A stretch of DNA of 64,000 bases, taken from Crocodylus rhombifer. Its lineage: Eukaryota; Chordata; Crocodylia; Crocodylidae. The stretch lies in assembly GCA_038503035.1 (NCBI GenBank), contig JAVSML010025175.1, positions 372,001 through 436,000 on the forward strand, given 5' to 3'. Below are positions 1 to 10,082 of the stretch, piece by piece. The notes under the pieces were generated by a model. The model had not been told where the DNA came from, did not search any database, and saw only the letters and a program-made list of their open reading frames with translations. Within the stretch, counting starts at the first letter, position 1. The number at the start of each line of letters is the position of its first letter. Position numbers and translations under genes: made by a program.

Positions 1-465
1 ACTGGCATTTTTTCTGCAATGTTTCACACCACTGTGTGAAACACTGCACAGCAGTATTTTTTTGAGATAGGCCAATGTCCAAACGCCGTACAAATCAGCT
101 CTTTTACGACACTGAAAGTTTGAATCAGAATTACTGCATCTAATTCAACTTAAACAATAGCAACATAAAAGCAAGCAAGTAGATTTGAACAGCTCCAATA
201 ATTTTTGATATAGAAAGGGCAATGATCCTACATCCTTTCTTCTCTTTCTCCTATTTTTCAAATACCATCTAATATAAATGCTTGCAGTTTCTAACAGGAC
301 AGAAGCAGGCATAAAAGCATAGTCAATTTTAGTTATAGAAGCCATATAAATCTTGTGCTATGTAATCAGTCTTTGTAAACTGTCCATCAGCTTCCATCTT
401 ACTGTAGATGTGAGGAAGGGGATGTGGACCAGTCTTAACTGTAGACTTTTGAAATGATAGCTAAC
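1..465 (-). other. SLC4A4: SLC4A4 intron, partial at left edge
   Basis: This is the intron after the first transmembrane exon. It begins with the GT donor at 465-464 (read on the minus strand) and runs off the left edge. It is AT-rich. I see no exon, recognisable repeat or other feature in it. Confidence 0.85.
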
Positions 466-640
466 CTGCATGTTGTCTGTAGCATCACCCAGCAGTCCTC
501 CAAATGTGATAGCATTGGTTACTGTGGCCAGATAGATGAAGAGAATGGCTGAAAGTGCTTGGATATTTAAAGCATCGTAGAAATCACTGGCAAAGAAAGG
601 TGTTTTCCTCTTTATATCTTTGAATAAGCCACCACAAAAT
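466..640 (-). CDS. SLC4A4: SLC4A4 exon with end of N-terminal domain and first transmembrane helix
   Basis: This exon encodes 58 full codons plus the third base of an arginine codon shared with the previous exon. Its acceptor is a pyrimidine tract ending cag at 641-643 and its donor is gttagc at 465-460. The peptide starts [12 protein letters not shown] and ends GDATDNMQ. The hydrophobic stretch from [13 protein letters not shown] to TFGGLLG is transmembrane segment 1 of the SLC4 transporter domain. By my count, the serine in QALSAIL aligns with human S471 in the B form (S427 in the A form), a site of a known proximal renal tubular acidosis mutation, and it is conserved here. I recall isoleucine rather than phenylalanine in the human GGLIKD segment, so this may be a lineage difference. 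Both boundaries are clear. Confidence 0.96.
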
Positions 641-770
641 CTGAAAAAGTAAGTTGAGCAAGAGAAGAATCATGTAAAAAGCAATGAAATAATATTCATC
701 CAGAGGAACAATAAACCAGAAACATTACCGAAAAATGAAAGGCTATGCAGTCCATCTGAAAAGATATGGA

Positions 771-1269
771 TAGGGACCTATCAAATAAATGGCAGAAGTG
801 AGGTGCGCTGCAGCTCCTTTAATCTTGCAGGGCCCCTAGCATGATTGAGCTCCTCCACCACTGATTGGTGAAGGGGCTGCACTTGCAGCTCACTTTGGAT
901 CGGCAGAGGCAAAAACTGATGTTTTAAATATGGCATCATTTTTGCCTCCAGCTGCTGACTGGCTGTGGGGCCCCAGTGTCCCCAATGCTTGCTGCTGACC
1001 CAAGGGGAGGCAAAAACCATGGTACGTTTAAAATCGTGGGTTTTGCTTCCCTGCCAATCAGGAGGGAAGGGCAGGGCCCCTCTGCCGATCAACANNNNNN
1101 NNNNAAGGGTGCCATATTTAAAACAGCAGTTTTCACCTCCCTGCCAATCAGAAGCAAGCTGTAAGCATATCCCTTGACCGATTAGTGGTGGAGGGGCATG
1201 CAGGGGAACCTGCAAGATTAAAGGAGCTACAACACACCCTATTTCTGCCATGAATTTGGTAGGTCCCTA
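771..1269. mobile_element. Non-autonomous DNA transposon with about 60-bp inverted repeats
   Basis: The left end (from TAGGGACCTATCAAATAAAT) and the right end (closing TTTGGTAGGTCCCTA) are reverse complements over about 60 bases. The match includes the inner block CTCCTTTAATCTTGCAGG against CCTGCAAGATTAAAGGAG. The interior is also roughly palindromic, with repeated blocks around CCAATCAG and TTTAAA. If the outermost TA on each side is a target duplication, the element is 773-1267. A run of N sits near its middle. The ORFs across it are by-products of the palindrome. The superfamily is not certain. Confidence 0.75.
1095..1104. other. Assembly gap of ten N
   Basis: Ten undetermined bases fall inside the palindromic element. 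Self-complementary DNA of this kind often breaks assemblies. The true gap length may differ from ten. Confidence 0.99.
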
Positions 1270-1685
1270 AATGTGAAATATTGGTCATTTCTATACATGG
1301 GATAACAGATCTGCTGAACAGAAAAATGGTTCAAATTTGTAACCAGACAAGAACTGGCAGTACAAAATATACAGAAAACGGCAAAGGCTGGTCATCGGTG
1401 TATGCCACTTCCTTCTTTCAGATGACAGTGGAGCTCAACTTTGTAGGGAAAGGGAGCCAAAATGTTTCTTTTAAAACACCCAAAAATGGAACACAATTTG
1501 GTTTATAGGAATTCCACCAGGAGCGTTCCACAGATAAGCAGGTAAGCAGCTTTCCATTATTAAAGGTGATTTTGTCACAAATACTCATCAACATCAATCA
1601 CCCTAACGTCCGCCTGGAAAGCTAAAGTCTTCCCTCTTAATCTCTCACATAATCCATCTACAACTCTCCCTCACAGGCATTACAA

Positions 1686-1860
1686 CCACAGGGTTAGAAG
1701 GGTTTTCTTGGCTCATCTAGTTCAACTCCCAGCACAGATGCAGGATGTGCTATTCTGAAGCCATCTCACATGGTGCAGTGTCCGCCATCTATCCTCCACA
1801 CCACATGTTCACTGTTACAAACATTGTGTATTCCATTCTTAAGCAATCTAGACACTGAAT
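1686..1860 (-). mobile_element. Ancient CR1/L3-like LINE 3' remnant
   Basis: The block around CAGGGTTAGAAGGG, followed by CTCATCTAGTTCAACTCC and a GCAGGATG segment, resembles the 3' end of CR1-type LINEs read from the minus strand. The younger copies at 10.1 and 46.4 kb show the same order of motifs. It is strongly diverged and its right boundary is a guess. Confidence 0.45.
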
Positions 1861-2730
1861 ATTAAGAGGTGTAGTGGGCAGTCACACTGTATGCTCATTT
1901 CTGCAAACGCATTCCTTGCCATTCATCGTAACTCTAACTTCAGGCTCTGCAGTTTTTTGTTTTTTTTTAAATGGAATGTTTTAACTTGACCGATACCTTG
2001 ACAATATCAAGTCTTGGAATCTCAAAACACTTTACAAAGTGTCATGGCAATAAATATTAGTAAAAGCATGAGACCATAACCTCAAAACTTGAAACATTAC
2101 TCTTACTTCCCTCTAGTCTAGAAACATTGCAAGTTGGGTAAGAGAAGGGGATATCTAAAACTGTTCTAAACTACATCATCTCAATCACAGTAAGACAGTA
2201 CATTGAAATTAAGTCACTGCATTGTGCCCTATATGGGACCAATTCTGCATTCTGGTAAAATGTATTGATTCTGTGTCAATCCTTTGAAACAATGGACTTA
2301 CTTGGCACAGAACCAAAGAAAGAAAGAGGGAATTCAGGCCTCATTTATCACAACTTGCTCTTTTTCTAGTTTACTCTTTTACAATCATGGGAATTTTTTG
2401 AAAACAGAATCTCTGTCTTATGAAAAAGTTACAGAGTTCTTTAATAAACTTTTTTATAACCCGACAACAACTGAAACATTTTTACAAGTCCAGGTGGAAA
2501 ATGTAGCTGCATTTTAAATATACATATCTCATAACAACCACAAGGACAGCGGCCAATACTTTCTAAGTAACATATAATGCTGGGTTTTTCCATTTTTTAA
2601 TGCCTAATCTAATATACCTGGAAGGGGAATCTGATTTACAGATGTAAAGTGCTCAAGACCTTTCAAATTGCCTTAAGTAGAGCATCTAAAGCCACAGGTC
2701 ATTTCTGAAACTCTGAGCTACTGTTTAGGT

Positions 2731-3417
2731 CAGCAGCATCAAACATATGGCCTGTGGCCCAGATCCAGCCTACAGATCCCTACCATCTGGCCCCCAGTGT
2801 TGTCACCGTGTCTGATCAGTCCTACGTATATACCCATGGCATGGGGCCAGTGTGTGAGCTGAATTTGATCGGTAAACCCACTCTCTCTCCCCCATCCCCC
2901 TCTCCCAACATAACTGATCCAGCAACTGTTCCAGCTGGTCTAGGACTCCCACAGTATGTGGTGCGGATCCCACTATGGCTGGAATAGGTGCCACGTGCAG
3001 TGCAGTCTGGCTGGAGCAGCAGCTATGCTGCACTTGGTGGCCACCCCAGCTAGACTATGCTACACACAGCTCCCACTCTGGGATATGCACCACACATGAC
3101 ACCCACTCCAGCCAGTCTGGGACCTGCACAGTACAGGTCCAAGACTGACAGCAGGTGTCATGTGTGGTACAGATCCCATAACTGTTGGGACAGAAGCTGT
3201 ATGCAGCACAGTCCACCTAGGGCAACCACCATATGTAGTGTGGTAGTTGTGCTTCATGCAGCACCAGTTCCGGCCACATACAGTGCAGGTCCTGAACTCA
3301 CTGAAGCAGCTGCCAATCATATATGTTGGGGGAGGGGAAGGCAGCAAACAAGAGGGTCCATGAGTCTGATCTGGCTCATGGACTGGCCCCAGGGGCCAAA
3401 TGAGTTTGATACCCCAG
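2731..3417. mobile_element. Non-autonomous hAT-type element with 8-bp target duplication
   Basis: The left end reads CAGCAGCATCAAAC and the right end GTTTGATACCCCAG, an imperfect terminal inverted repeat. Subterminal CATATGGCCTGTGGCC and GGCCCCAGGGGCC blocks also pair. The flanking octamers gtttaggt (2723-2730) and atttaggt (3418-3425) agree at 7 of 8 bases, which suits hAT integration. The interior is GC-richer than the intron and holds loosely repeated CACTCCAGC/GCAGC segments. The ORFs at 2754-3533 on both strands are random readings of it. Confidence 0.75.
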
Positions 3418-3534
3418 ATTTAGGTGTACCAGAGAAACAAGTAATATTCCAAAAGGGAAACACACTAAAGTGTGAAAAGATTCAAAAACACCAGTTCCTC
3501 AGGCTGCATGGTTACAGGAAAGTTTGTCACTGAC

Positions 3535-3648
3535 CTGCCAGTTCGCTGTAGCTCTTCACAATCACCGTGGCCACCACCTCCATGGCCCCCATCATGCGGC
3601 GTGTCGCCATTCATCTGTACATTCTCACCACCTGAATACATGTTTTTC
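3535..3648 (-). CDS. SLC4A4: SLC4A4 exon with glycine/histidine-rich linker
   Basis: The exon supplies the last base of a split arginine codon, 37 codons, and the first two bases of the next arginine. The acceptor is cttactgcttag and the donor is gtcagtgac. The peptide begins [14 protein letters not shown], continues through the low-complexity [11 protein letters not shown] run and ends CEELQRTG. This linker joins the folded cytoplasmic domain to the membrane domain and is characteristic of NBCe1 among SLC4 proteins. By my reading it matches the human protein throughout. The donor gtcagt is a weaker variant of the consensus gtaagt. Confidence 0.97.
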
Positions 3649-4321
3649 CTAAGCAGTAAGAAAAAATGAAGTGAGGAGTCAATGTAGCTAACAGCAGGTT
3701 CACAGAACAAAATCCACCTTGTGTAGCCATCACACAGTGCATATGCATGTCTTCTTCTGTGTTGACAAAATGGTGGCATGTAAAAGAATGCTGCTGCCAC
3801 ACAAAGAGCTGCAATGGGATGCTGAGGGCAAGGAGTTAACTCACTGAACACTGGAAGCACCAAAAAAAAATCCTATATTGAGCCTAAACACAGTTACAAA
3901 TGCCTTATTACCTTAGAATGAGCTTTTTTTTGTCCACGTAGTTTGTTGGTACAAAGGCAATGATGTGGAAACATTTCCCATGAGACTCTTAGCAAAGACC
4001 TGAAACTATCTATAGCAGAAATCAACATTCTTAGACAGTGGTGTCAAACAACCTTCTGGCAGAAGAAAACGGTGGAAAATTTAATACGAGAGAGATAAAA
4101 TTCACTCATCTACTTTGCTCTGCTCCTCTCCATGCCCTATTTATATACTCTACTCATCAATTCTCATTGACCTGCCCATGCTATGGCCCACAGCGATGTA
4201 TGTTCAGGTGTTCATCCAATTAGATCCTGGATATTCCCTTTATTTCCCTATAATTAGCACATCTATCTCAGGACATTCAACTCCATTCACTGACACAACC
4301 CACCCTGCTGCAGCCCATTAC
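3649..4321 (-). other. SLC4A4: SLC4A4 intron (0.67 kb)
   Basis: This is the shortest intron in the window. An isolated CAGTGGTGTCAAAC at 4036-4049 resembles the terminus of a common hAT-type element. I cannot find a matching second end, so it is noted here rather than listed as an element. Nothing else is recognised. Confidence 0.8.
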
Positions 4322-4476
4322 CTTTTATCAGAGGAGGGGAGAGACTTGGGGGGCTCTATCCTGATAGCTGGGTCCCACTCCCCAGGTGGAAGCACAATGA
4401 CTTCATCAAGAAACTCATCAATTCCAGCAATCAGGTCCTGCCTGTCTTTGGCTTTATAGGCAATGTCATGAAACAC
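4322..4476 (-). CDS. SLC4A4: SLC4A4 exon, cytoplasmic domain ([10 protein letters not shown]... exon)
   Basis: The exon has 51 codons starting at phase 0 plus two bases of an arginine codon. The acceptor is ctctgcag and the donor is gtaatg. The peptide begins [15 protein letters not shown], continues [18 protein letters not shown] and ends [11 protein letters not shown]. This is the C-terminal part of the folded N-terminal domain, the band-3-type cytoplasmic domain (related to a PTS-EIIA fold) that forms the dimer and controls transport. I recall human DRHDL where this copy has DRQDL. Reading is unbroken into the 3535-3648 exon. Confidence 0.97.
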
Positions 4477-6371
4477 CTGCAGAGGAAGCAAGACTCTCTG
4501 TAAGGCTCCATCTCCAAGAGTTCAGAAACAAACAAGCATTTTTCCAAAAGAAGTAAAAGGGTTGTATAAGAAATAAAAGACCCAGTACATTACCAAATAA
4601 ATATGTCAATGCTGCTGGTGATAATGACATTTTAACTCTCAGAGTAGAGCAGGCCAAAATATTGAACAAGAAGGGTTTCATTTGAATCAAACCTTGCATT
4701 AAAAATAACTTTAAAAATGACTGCTTTTAAAATTATAAAATATCTTCATTCATCCCCCCAATACATTTTTGATAAACAATGAGTTTCAGTAGAGTTCTAA
4801 CAATGCTTTAAGGAGAGAAGTGTGCAGGGGGAAGAGAGGGAGCTGTTACAATTCTGCCAACATTTGTCAAGAAAACAAAACAGGGTCAGTTTTTTAAGCC
4901 TGCAAAGCAGAAACAATATAAACACTTTCATTTCAATTTTTTAAAATAATACATCTTCAGAACAGTTCTGCTGATGAACAAGTCAGTCAGTGGAAATGCA
5001 AATGGCAGGGTGACAGCCAGTAGTTGAGATACACAGAGGAAAAAAAAGATTCCTAAAACTGATTTTTCATAAATATGTCAAAGATTTCAGTGTGCAAACT
5101 GGGGCAGGAGGTGCAAACTAGCCCAGGGAGGCCATGGGAAGAAAAAGGCATTTATAGGAGGAGAGTGAGGACACTTTGCACAGAAAAAGAGGTGGTTGTT
5201 TATAGCAAAGCAGATAGAATAATGAAATCATAGAGGAGCTGGAAGTAGTCAAATAAAAGTACCATATTTACTCACATACCACATGCACTTTTTTCTAAAA
5301 ATTAGCCATCTAAAATTGGAGTATGTGTTTTAAGCACACAAGCTGATTCCACAATGGAGCAGAGGTATGGGGGTACTGGAATGGCTACTTGGGGCAGGCT
5401 TCCTCTCAGTCATGTGGACGTGGGGTGCAATCTGCTGCTCATCCAGAAGCTAGAGATTTAACTCTATCAACAGCCTTTACCAAGTGATAGGAGCTTTTGA
5501 TTAAGCAACCAAAAGCTGCTACCAATTTGGCAACAGCCGTAAGATGCTGACACCTCCAGCTTTGGACTGAGCAAGCAAGGGAAGGAGAGTGAAGCTGACA
5601 TGTAGACTGCCTCTGCTCCAAGAAGCCAGAATTCAGCTGTGACTCTAGAAAAATCTTTTTTCTCCATTCTACCTTCTTAAAACAAGATGTGTGTCTCATT
5701 TGGGAGCATGTGCTATGCAAGAAATGCAGTAAAAGTACTGTAAGGCAACAGTTGTACAGAGCTGAAGGCACACATGGAGGAGGGGAAAAAATTTTGACTT
5801 CATGTGGAAAGAAAGCATTATATTGCATGAGTGAGGGCAATTATTAGCAAGTAATTACAAGTTACAAGTGGATAATGTAAAATTATTAAATAAAAGAGTG
5901 GTTCTGGGACACTGTGCAACACAAAAACAAGAAATGCTGGATGTAACCCCTTCCACAACAACTACCTGTTCTGTTGTTTCAGGTTACCTGTGATCTCAAA
6001 ACACAAGCAAAGAAAAAGCTCTGTAGAGGAAAGTTGAAATGTTATCTCAGTTGTGTATGAAAGAATTACTGTTTACAAGGAAATACAGCAGAATTACAGG
6101 TACTTTCTAGTTCCATAGGTTTAGAGAATTACAAAGGGTAGATTATTATATCATTGTGTCAAAAATTGAATTATAAAGATAATCAAAAGATGACATCTCA
6201 TGTGTGTATAGGTTTTCGCAGTCATGCCATGAGCACATATAGCCCAACGTACTATAGAGAAAGATGGCACCAACAAATTTATCACATAGCGAAGGAGAAG
6301 GAAAACTACCATCTAAGAAAGTGACAACAACAACAAAAACAACTGTACATGGCACATGTAAAGATGCCTAC
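4477..6371 (-). other. SLC4A4: SLC4A4 intron (1.9 kb)
   Basis: The intron contains one fold-back element (about 5260-5731). The remaining flanks (4477-5259 and 5732-6371) are AT-rich. I see no exon or clear repeat in them. Confidence 0.85.
5260..5731. mobile_element. TA-flanked fold-back element, degraded
   Basis: The left end is TACCATATTTACTCACATA followed by CCACATGC and a CTTTTTT tract. The right end GCATGTGCTATGCAAGAAA then TGCAGTA is its degraded reverse complement. Both ends sit at TA within similar AAAAG/AAAG flanks, matching a 2-bp TA duplication. The design resembles the better preserved element at 23299-24740 and the hairpin at 37.8 kb. The interior is non-coding; the minus-strand ORFs at 5439-5840 have no recognisable content. 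Confidence 0.55.
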
Positions 6372-6459
6372 CTCATCAGACATCAAAGTGGCAATGGCTC
6401 GACCAATCTCATGATAGGATTTAGCTTTGCCCTTAGGACCCAGCAAAATGAATAGAAAT
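6372..6459 (-). CDS. SLC4A4: SLC4A4 exon, cytoplasmic domain ([15 protein letters not shown]... exon)
   Basis: The exon is one base completing an arginine codon plus 29 codons, ending at phase 0. The acceptor is tttggtcag and the donor is gtaggc. The peptide is [19 protein letters not shown] then [10 protein letters not shown]. By my numbering the arginine of HEIGRAIA is human R298 of the A form (R342 of the B form), mutated to serine in a known renal tubular acidosis allele; it is intact here. Human NBCe1-D/E variants lack nine residues at the start of this exon (RFLFILLGP). The full cassette is present in the genome here. Confidence 0.97.
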
Positions 6460-8329
6460 CTGACCAAACATAAATAGATTGTTACCATTTAGAATAGTAA
6501 ACTGGATCATTTGCTCATACATTATACCACAAATTTGGCTACAATACATTAAAAGGAGTGAGCATGGGGATTTGGCTGTAAAGAATTATATGTTACAAAT
6601 AAGAAATGTAAGAGGCTATAAGATCACTTTCTCTTCTCTTGCAACACACGCTTTCACAAGACAGGACACAATCGTACACTAAAGCTGGATGTTTCAAAAG
6701 TTTTTAGCATTGATCGAAGTGCTCCCACCAAAATCAACAGCAAAGCTCTCAGAGATGTCAGTGACTGTAGAGTTGAGTTAGCATAGAGTACTTCTAAAAA
6801 TCCCACTTTAAATACATACCAATGTAACTGCACGTCAAAAGGGCCACGAGGAAGATACAGTTTCAGCGGATGCATCTACATGTGCTATTAGTTTGACAGA
6901 ATACACTCTGGTGCAGTTCATGCCAGAGTTTATTGCTCCCAGGCACACTGTTTTCATGTGCACCTGGGACTGCAGCATGTTGAGCTGGCAGGAGGCCTGG
7001 GAGTCAGCCTGCCACTATCGCTATATCTGGGGGGAACCACTACCAACCAACAGGCAGCAATACTGGACATTGGGGGTAATATCATGAGCCATTCTCCCTG
7101 CCCATGTGAAGAAACATGCAGCTGTGAAGAGCAACATTTCTTGAGGCTATAAGGAACACCCATGAATCTGGTGAGCAATCCCAGATCAGATCGTGAGCCA
7201 TGAGCATTGGATCTCTGCTCTTAAGTTTCTGTCAGGTTAACTGTATCAGTTAGCGGTGTAATTCTTTTCATACTTTTCACCACTGCTGAAAACTTTTCAG
7301 TGCATGCTAATGGGAGTCTGACACCAAAAAAGCTTGAGGTTGTGAGCTGAGGACTTTTAAGAATTAGGATTAGCAAATTCAGGCCACCAGTGCTGTGGTG
7401 CCAATGCACCTGTCTCTGCTGTGGGAATTATTTTATTTTAAACTAGATTTAGTGCTGCTAAATGTCTCCAGACTGCTGGTAGGACATTTACAGCAGAGCT
7501 AGGTATGGATAGTGGGAAAACAAACCACCTAAAAAAAAAAAAACCTGACAAAAAAATCATTCAAACTGTGTACCTCACCTACAAAGGATTTGGGCCACAT
7601 GTTAAGACTAGAAAGGCAGTTCAGTCCCTATGCCCAATCCCCACCTTCCCTATGTTTCCCAAGATGGAAGCCTTGTTACTTGTATCAGCAGCTTTACGAT
7701 ATGGCAATATAGTCTACAGGAAAAGGACTAAGACCATTGTGTAGACCAGATTGTACCACTCAGTGCCACACTCTCCTAAGCTGGACCATACCCAAAAACT
7801 TTTAAATGAAAGGTTCCTTTAGTTAAATTCCAACATGGTGCCTCTACTACATAGAAGATACAAGGCAGCCGATGTGTTTACAATTTCCATTAAATTGGGA
7901 ATTAATTAGGAGAAAAGCCCAATCTTCAGTGAATCTGCTATGCTATTCTGGACTTGAAGGAGAAATACTACAGACCCCACCACACACTGCATATATTACA
8001 CAATTAACTGGTTAATCACACAATAAATTTAGACTGGCCACCCATGCAAAGTAAGACCAGCCACACATGCAAAGCAATTATTACAGCATTAAAATGTCCA
8101 TCCAGCTATAAAAAGAGCCAACCAGCTATTAAGTTAGTGCTTGAGAATGTGTAACAATTGTAAAGTTGTTAAATCTGAACTTATGGCAGGGACCTTCAGA
8201 ACAACATAAATCAAGTATGGCGTCAGGAAAGGCTCAAAAGGACCACTGACCTGACTTCATGTATAAGACAAACCAGAGGACTTACCTGGATCAATTCTTG
8301 TTTGAACAAGACTAAAGCACTTTTTAAAT

Positions 8330-10060
8330 GGCATCTAGCCTTCATTAAAAATGGCCTCTAATATAGTATCCACCACACTGCTAGGGCAAGCTATTCTAAA
8401 AGCTAATTACCCTCATTTAAATTGTCTGCTTTACTTCTAGTTAGAACATGTCTCGTTTCAAATTCTTGCCATTGGACCCTGTTATGCCTTGGCTGCTGTA
8501 TTTAAAAGCTCTCTAACATCAAATGTCTGTTCCCCCTGTGGGTACTTTTAGACTGCAATAAAACTGCCTCTTTATAAACTCCTGGCTATGTCAGGTAGAC
8601 ACAACTCCCAGAAAACCTGCTTTATAGTGAAAGATTCCTGAGTTGATCACTAATTTGCAAGACAGAGTCATTCATCTTGTAATGCAGTGGCCTGCAGTTC
8701 TTTTTTCCTAGAGGTATAATTATACATTTTGCCATATTAAAACACACATTTGTTTGAACTCCCAGACCACTCTATGAATGACCCATCCTCTTCATTATTT
8801 TAACCCCAAATCTTTATCAATGCTGATTTTATGTTTTCTTTCAGGATACTGATAAAAGATAAAATAATATAGGACTAATTCCCACAGAACCTCAATTAGA
8901 AACACATCCAACTCAATGACTAATCCCTGTTTATAATTACATATTGAGACCTTCCTGTTAGATAATTTTAATCCATTTATTGCATATCATGCTGATTTTA
9001 TATTGTTCTAGTTTCCTAGATCAAAGTGGCATGAAGTACCAAATTAAATGCCTTAAAAACATCTATCACATCGTTACCTTCATTGACCAAACTTGAAACT
9101 TGATCAAAGAAAGGTATCAATTTAGTTTGACAGGATCCATTTTTCATAACCACACTGATTAATTTTAATTACATTATCCTGTATTAACTGAGTCCTACAT
9201 CCACCATTTCATTATTTTGGAAAGCACTTATGCCAGTTTGAGGTGCCTGTAATTGCCTGGGTCATCCTGTTTACCTTCTTTAAATTCCGATGCATCATTT
9301 GTTTCTTTCCAGTCTTTTAGGACTTCCTTTGTGTTCCAAGATGTATTAAAATCAATTATAAAGGTCCTGAGTGCTCATTATCCAGCTCTCTTAAAACTTT
9401 TGGATGCAAGTCATCCAGGCCTGCTGATGTGAAAATATCTAACTTCAGTAGCTGCTATTCAATATTCTCCTAACACATTATGGAATGTAAAGTGTTTGAA
9501 CATAATTCTGTTATACAGCTATATCATCTGTTTTTTTCATCCAGACAGAGAACTCAAATATGTATTGAACCTGGCTACATTTTCTGCATTATGGACAATT
9601 CTACCATTCCCATCTGAGTCATGGATCAATATTATCATTAGGATTCCTTCTGTTCTTAATATCCTTTAAAAAAATCTCCTTGTTGTCATTAACGCAACTA
9701 CTTTTTTTTTTTTTTTGGTGGGGGTGGTCCTTTTGTTTCCCTAAGCATTACTGAGTATCTGATTTATGTGCATCACTATTAGCTTCCTGTTTGCTCCATT
9801 TATTACATATAACCTTCTCCCCCTTCACAGCCGCTTCTACTTTCCCATTAAACCAGGTTGCTTTTCTAATCAGTGGAGTCTTCTTTAGGCTCAAGTCTAT
9901 TTGCATATTCCTAATTAAGATACCTAAACTACCCCTGATTTTAGTTCCATCAGCTTGACAGATAAAGGGGAAGTGAGCTTTAATACAGCATTCCATTATG
10001 TTGGACGCAACACTTTTTTAGATAGGAAATGGTCACCTAAAATTCTTAGAAACACTGAAG
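8330..10060 (-). mobile_element. Ancient L3/CR1-like LINE, heavily decayed
   Basis: On the minus strand the motif order follows a CR1-type LINE in the same direction as the younger copy next to it. CATCCAGGCCTGCTGA near 9407-9424 matches CATCCAGTCCTGCTGA at 11578, and a CCAGTCTTTTAGGAC block near 9310 matches CCAGTCCTTAGGGAC at 11489. The left part (about 8340-8500) carries 3'-UTR-like text. A minus-strand ORF at 9748-9996 (82 codons) may be a scrap of the linker before the reverse transcriptase. A run of 15 T lies at 9702-9716. No catalytic motif survives. Boundaries are approximate. Confidence 0.6.
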
Positions 10061-10082
10061 GCATTATAGGTGCAGGGCAGCA

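Larger units (their letters stand above)
641..3534 (-). other. SLC4A4: SLC4A4 intron (2.9 kb)
   Basis: This intron lies between the glycine-rich linker exon and the first transmembrane exon. It contains an inverted-repeat element (771-1269), a weak CR1-like remnant (about 1686-1860) and a 687-bp hAT-type element (2731-3417). The stretch at 1870-2730 is AT-rich and I see no gene in it. Confidence 0.85.
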
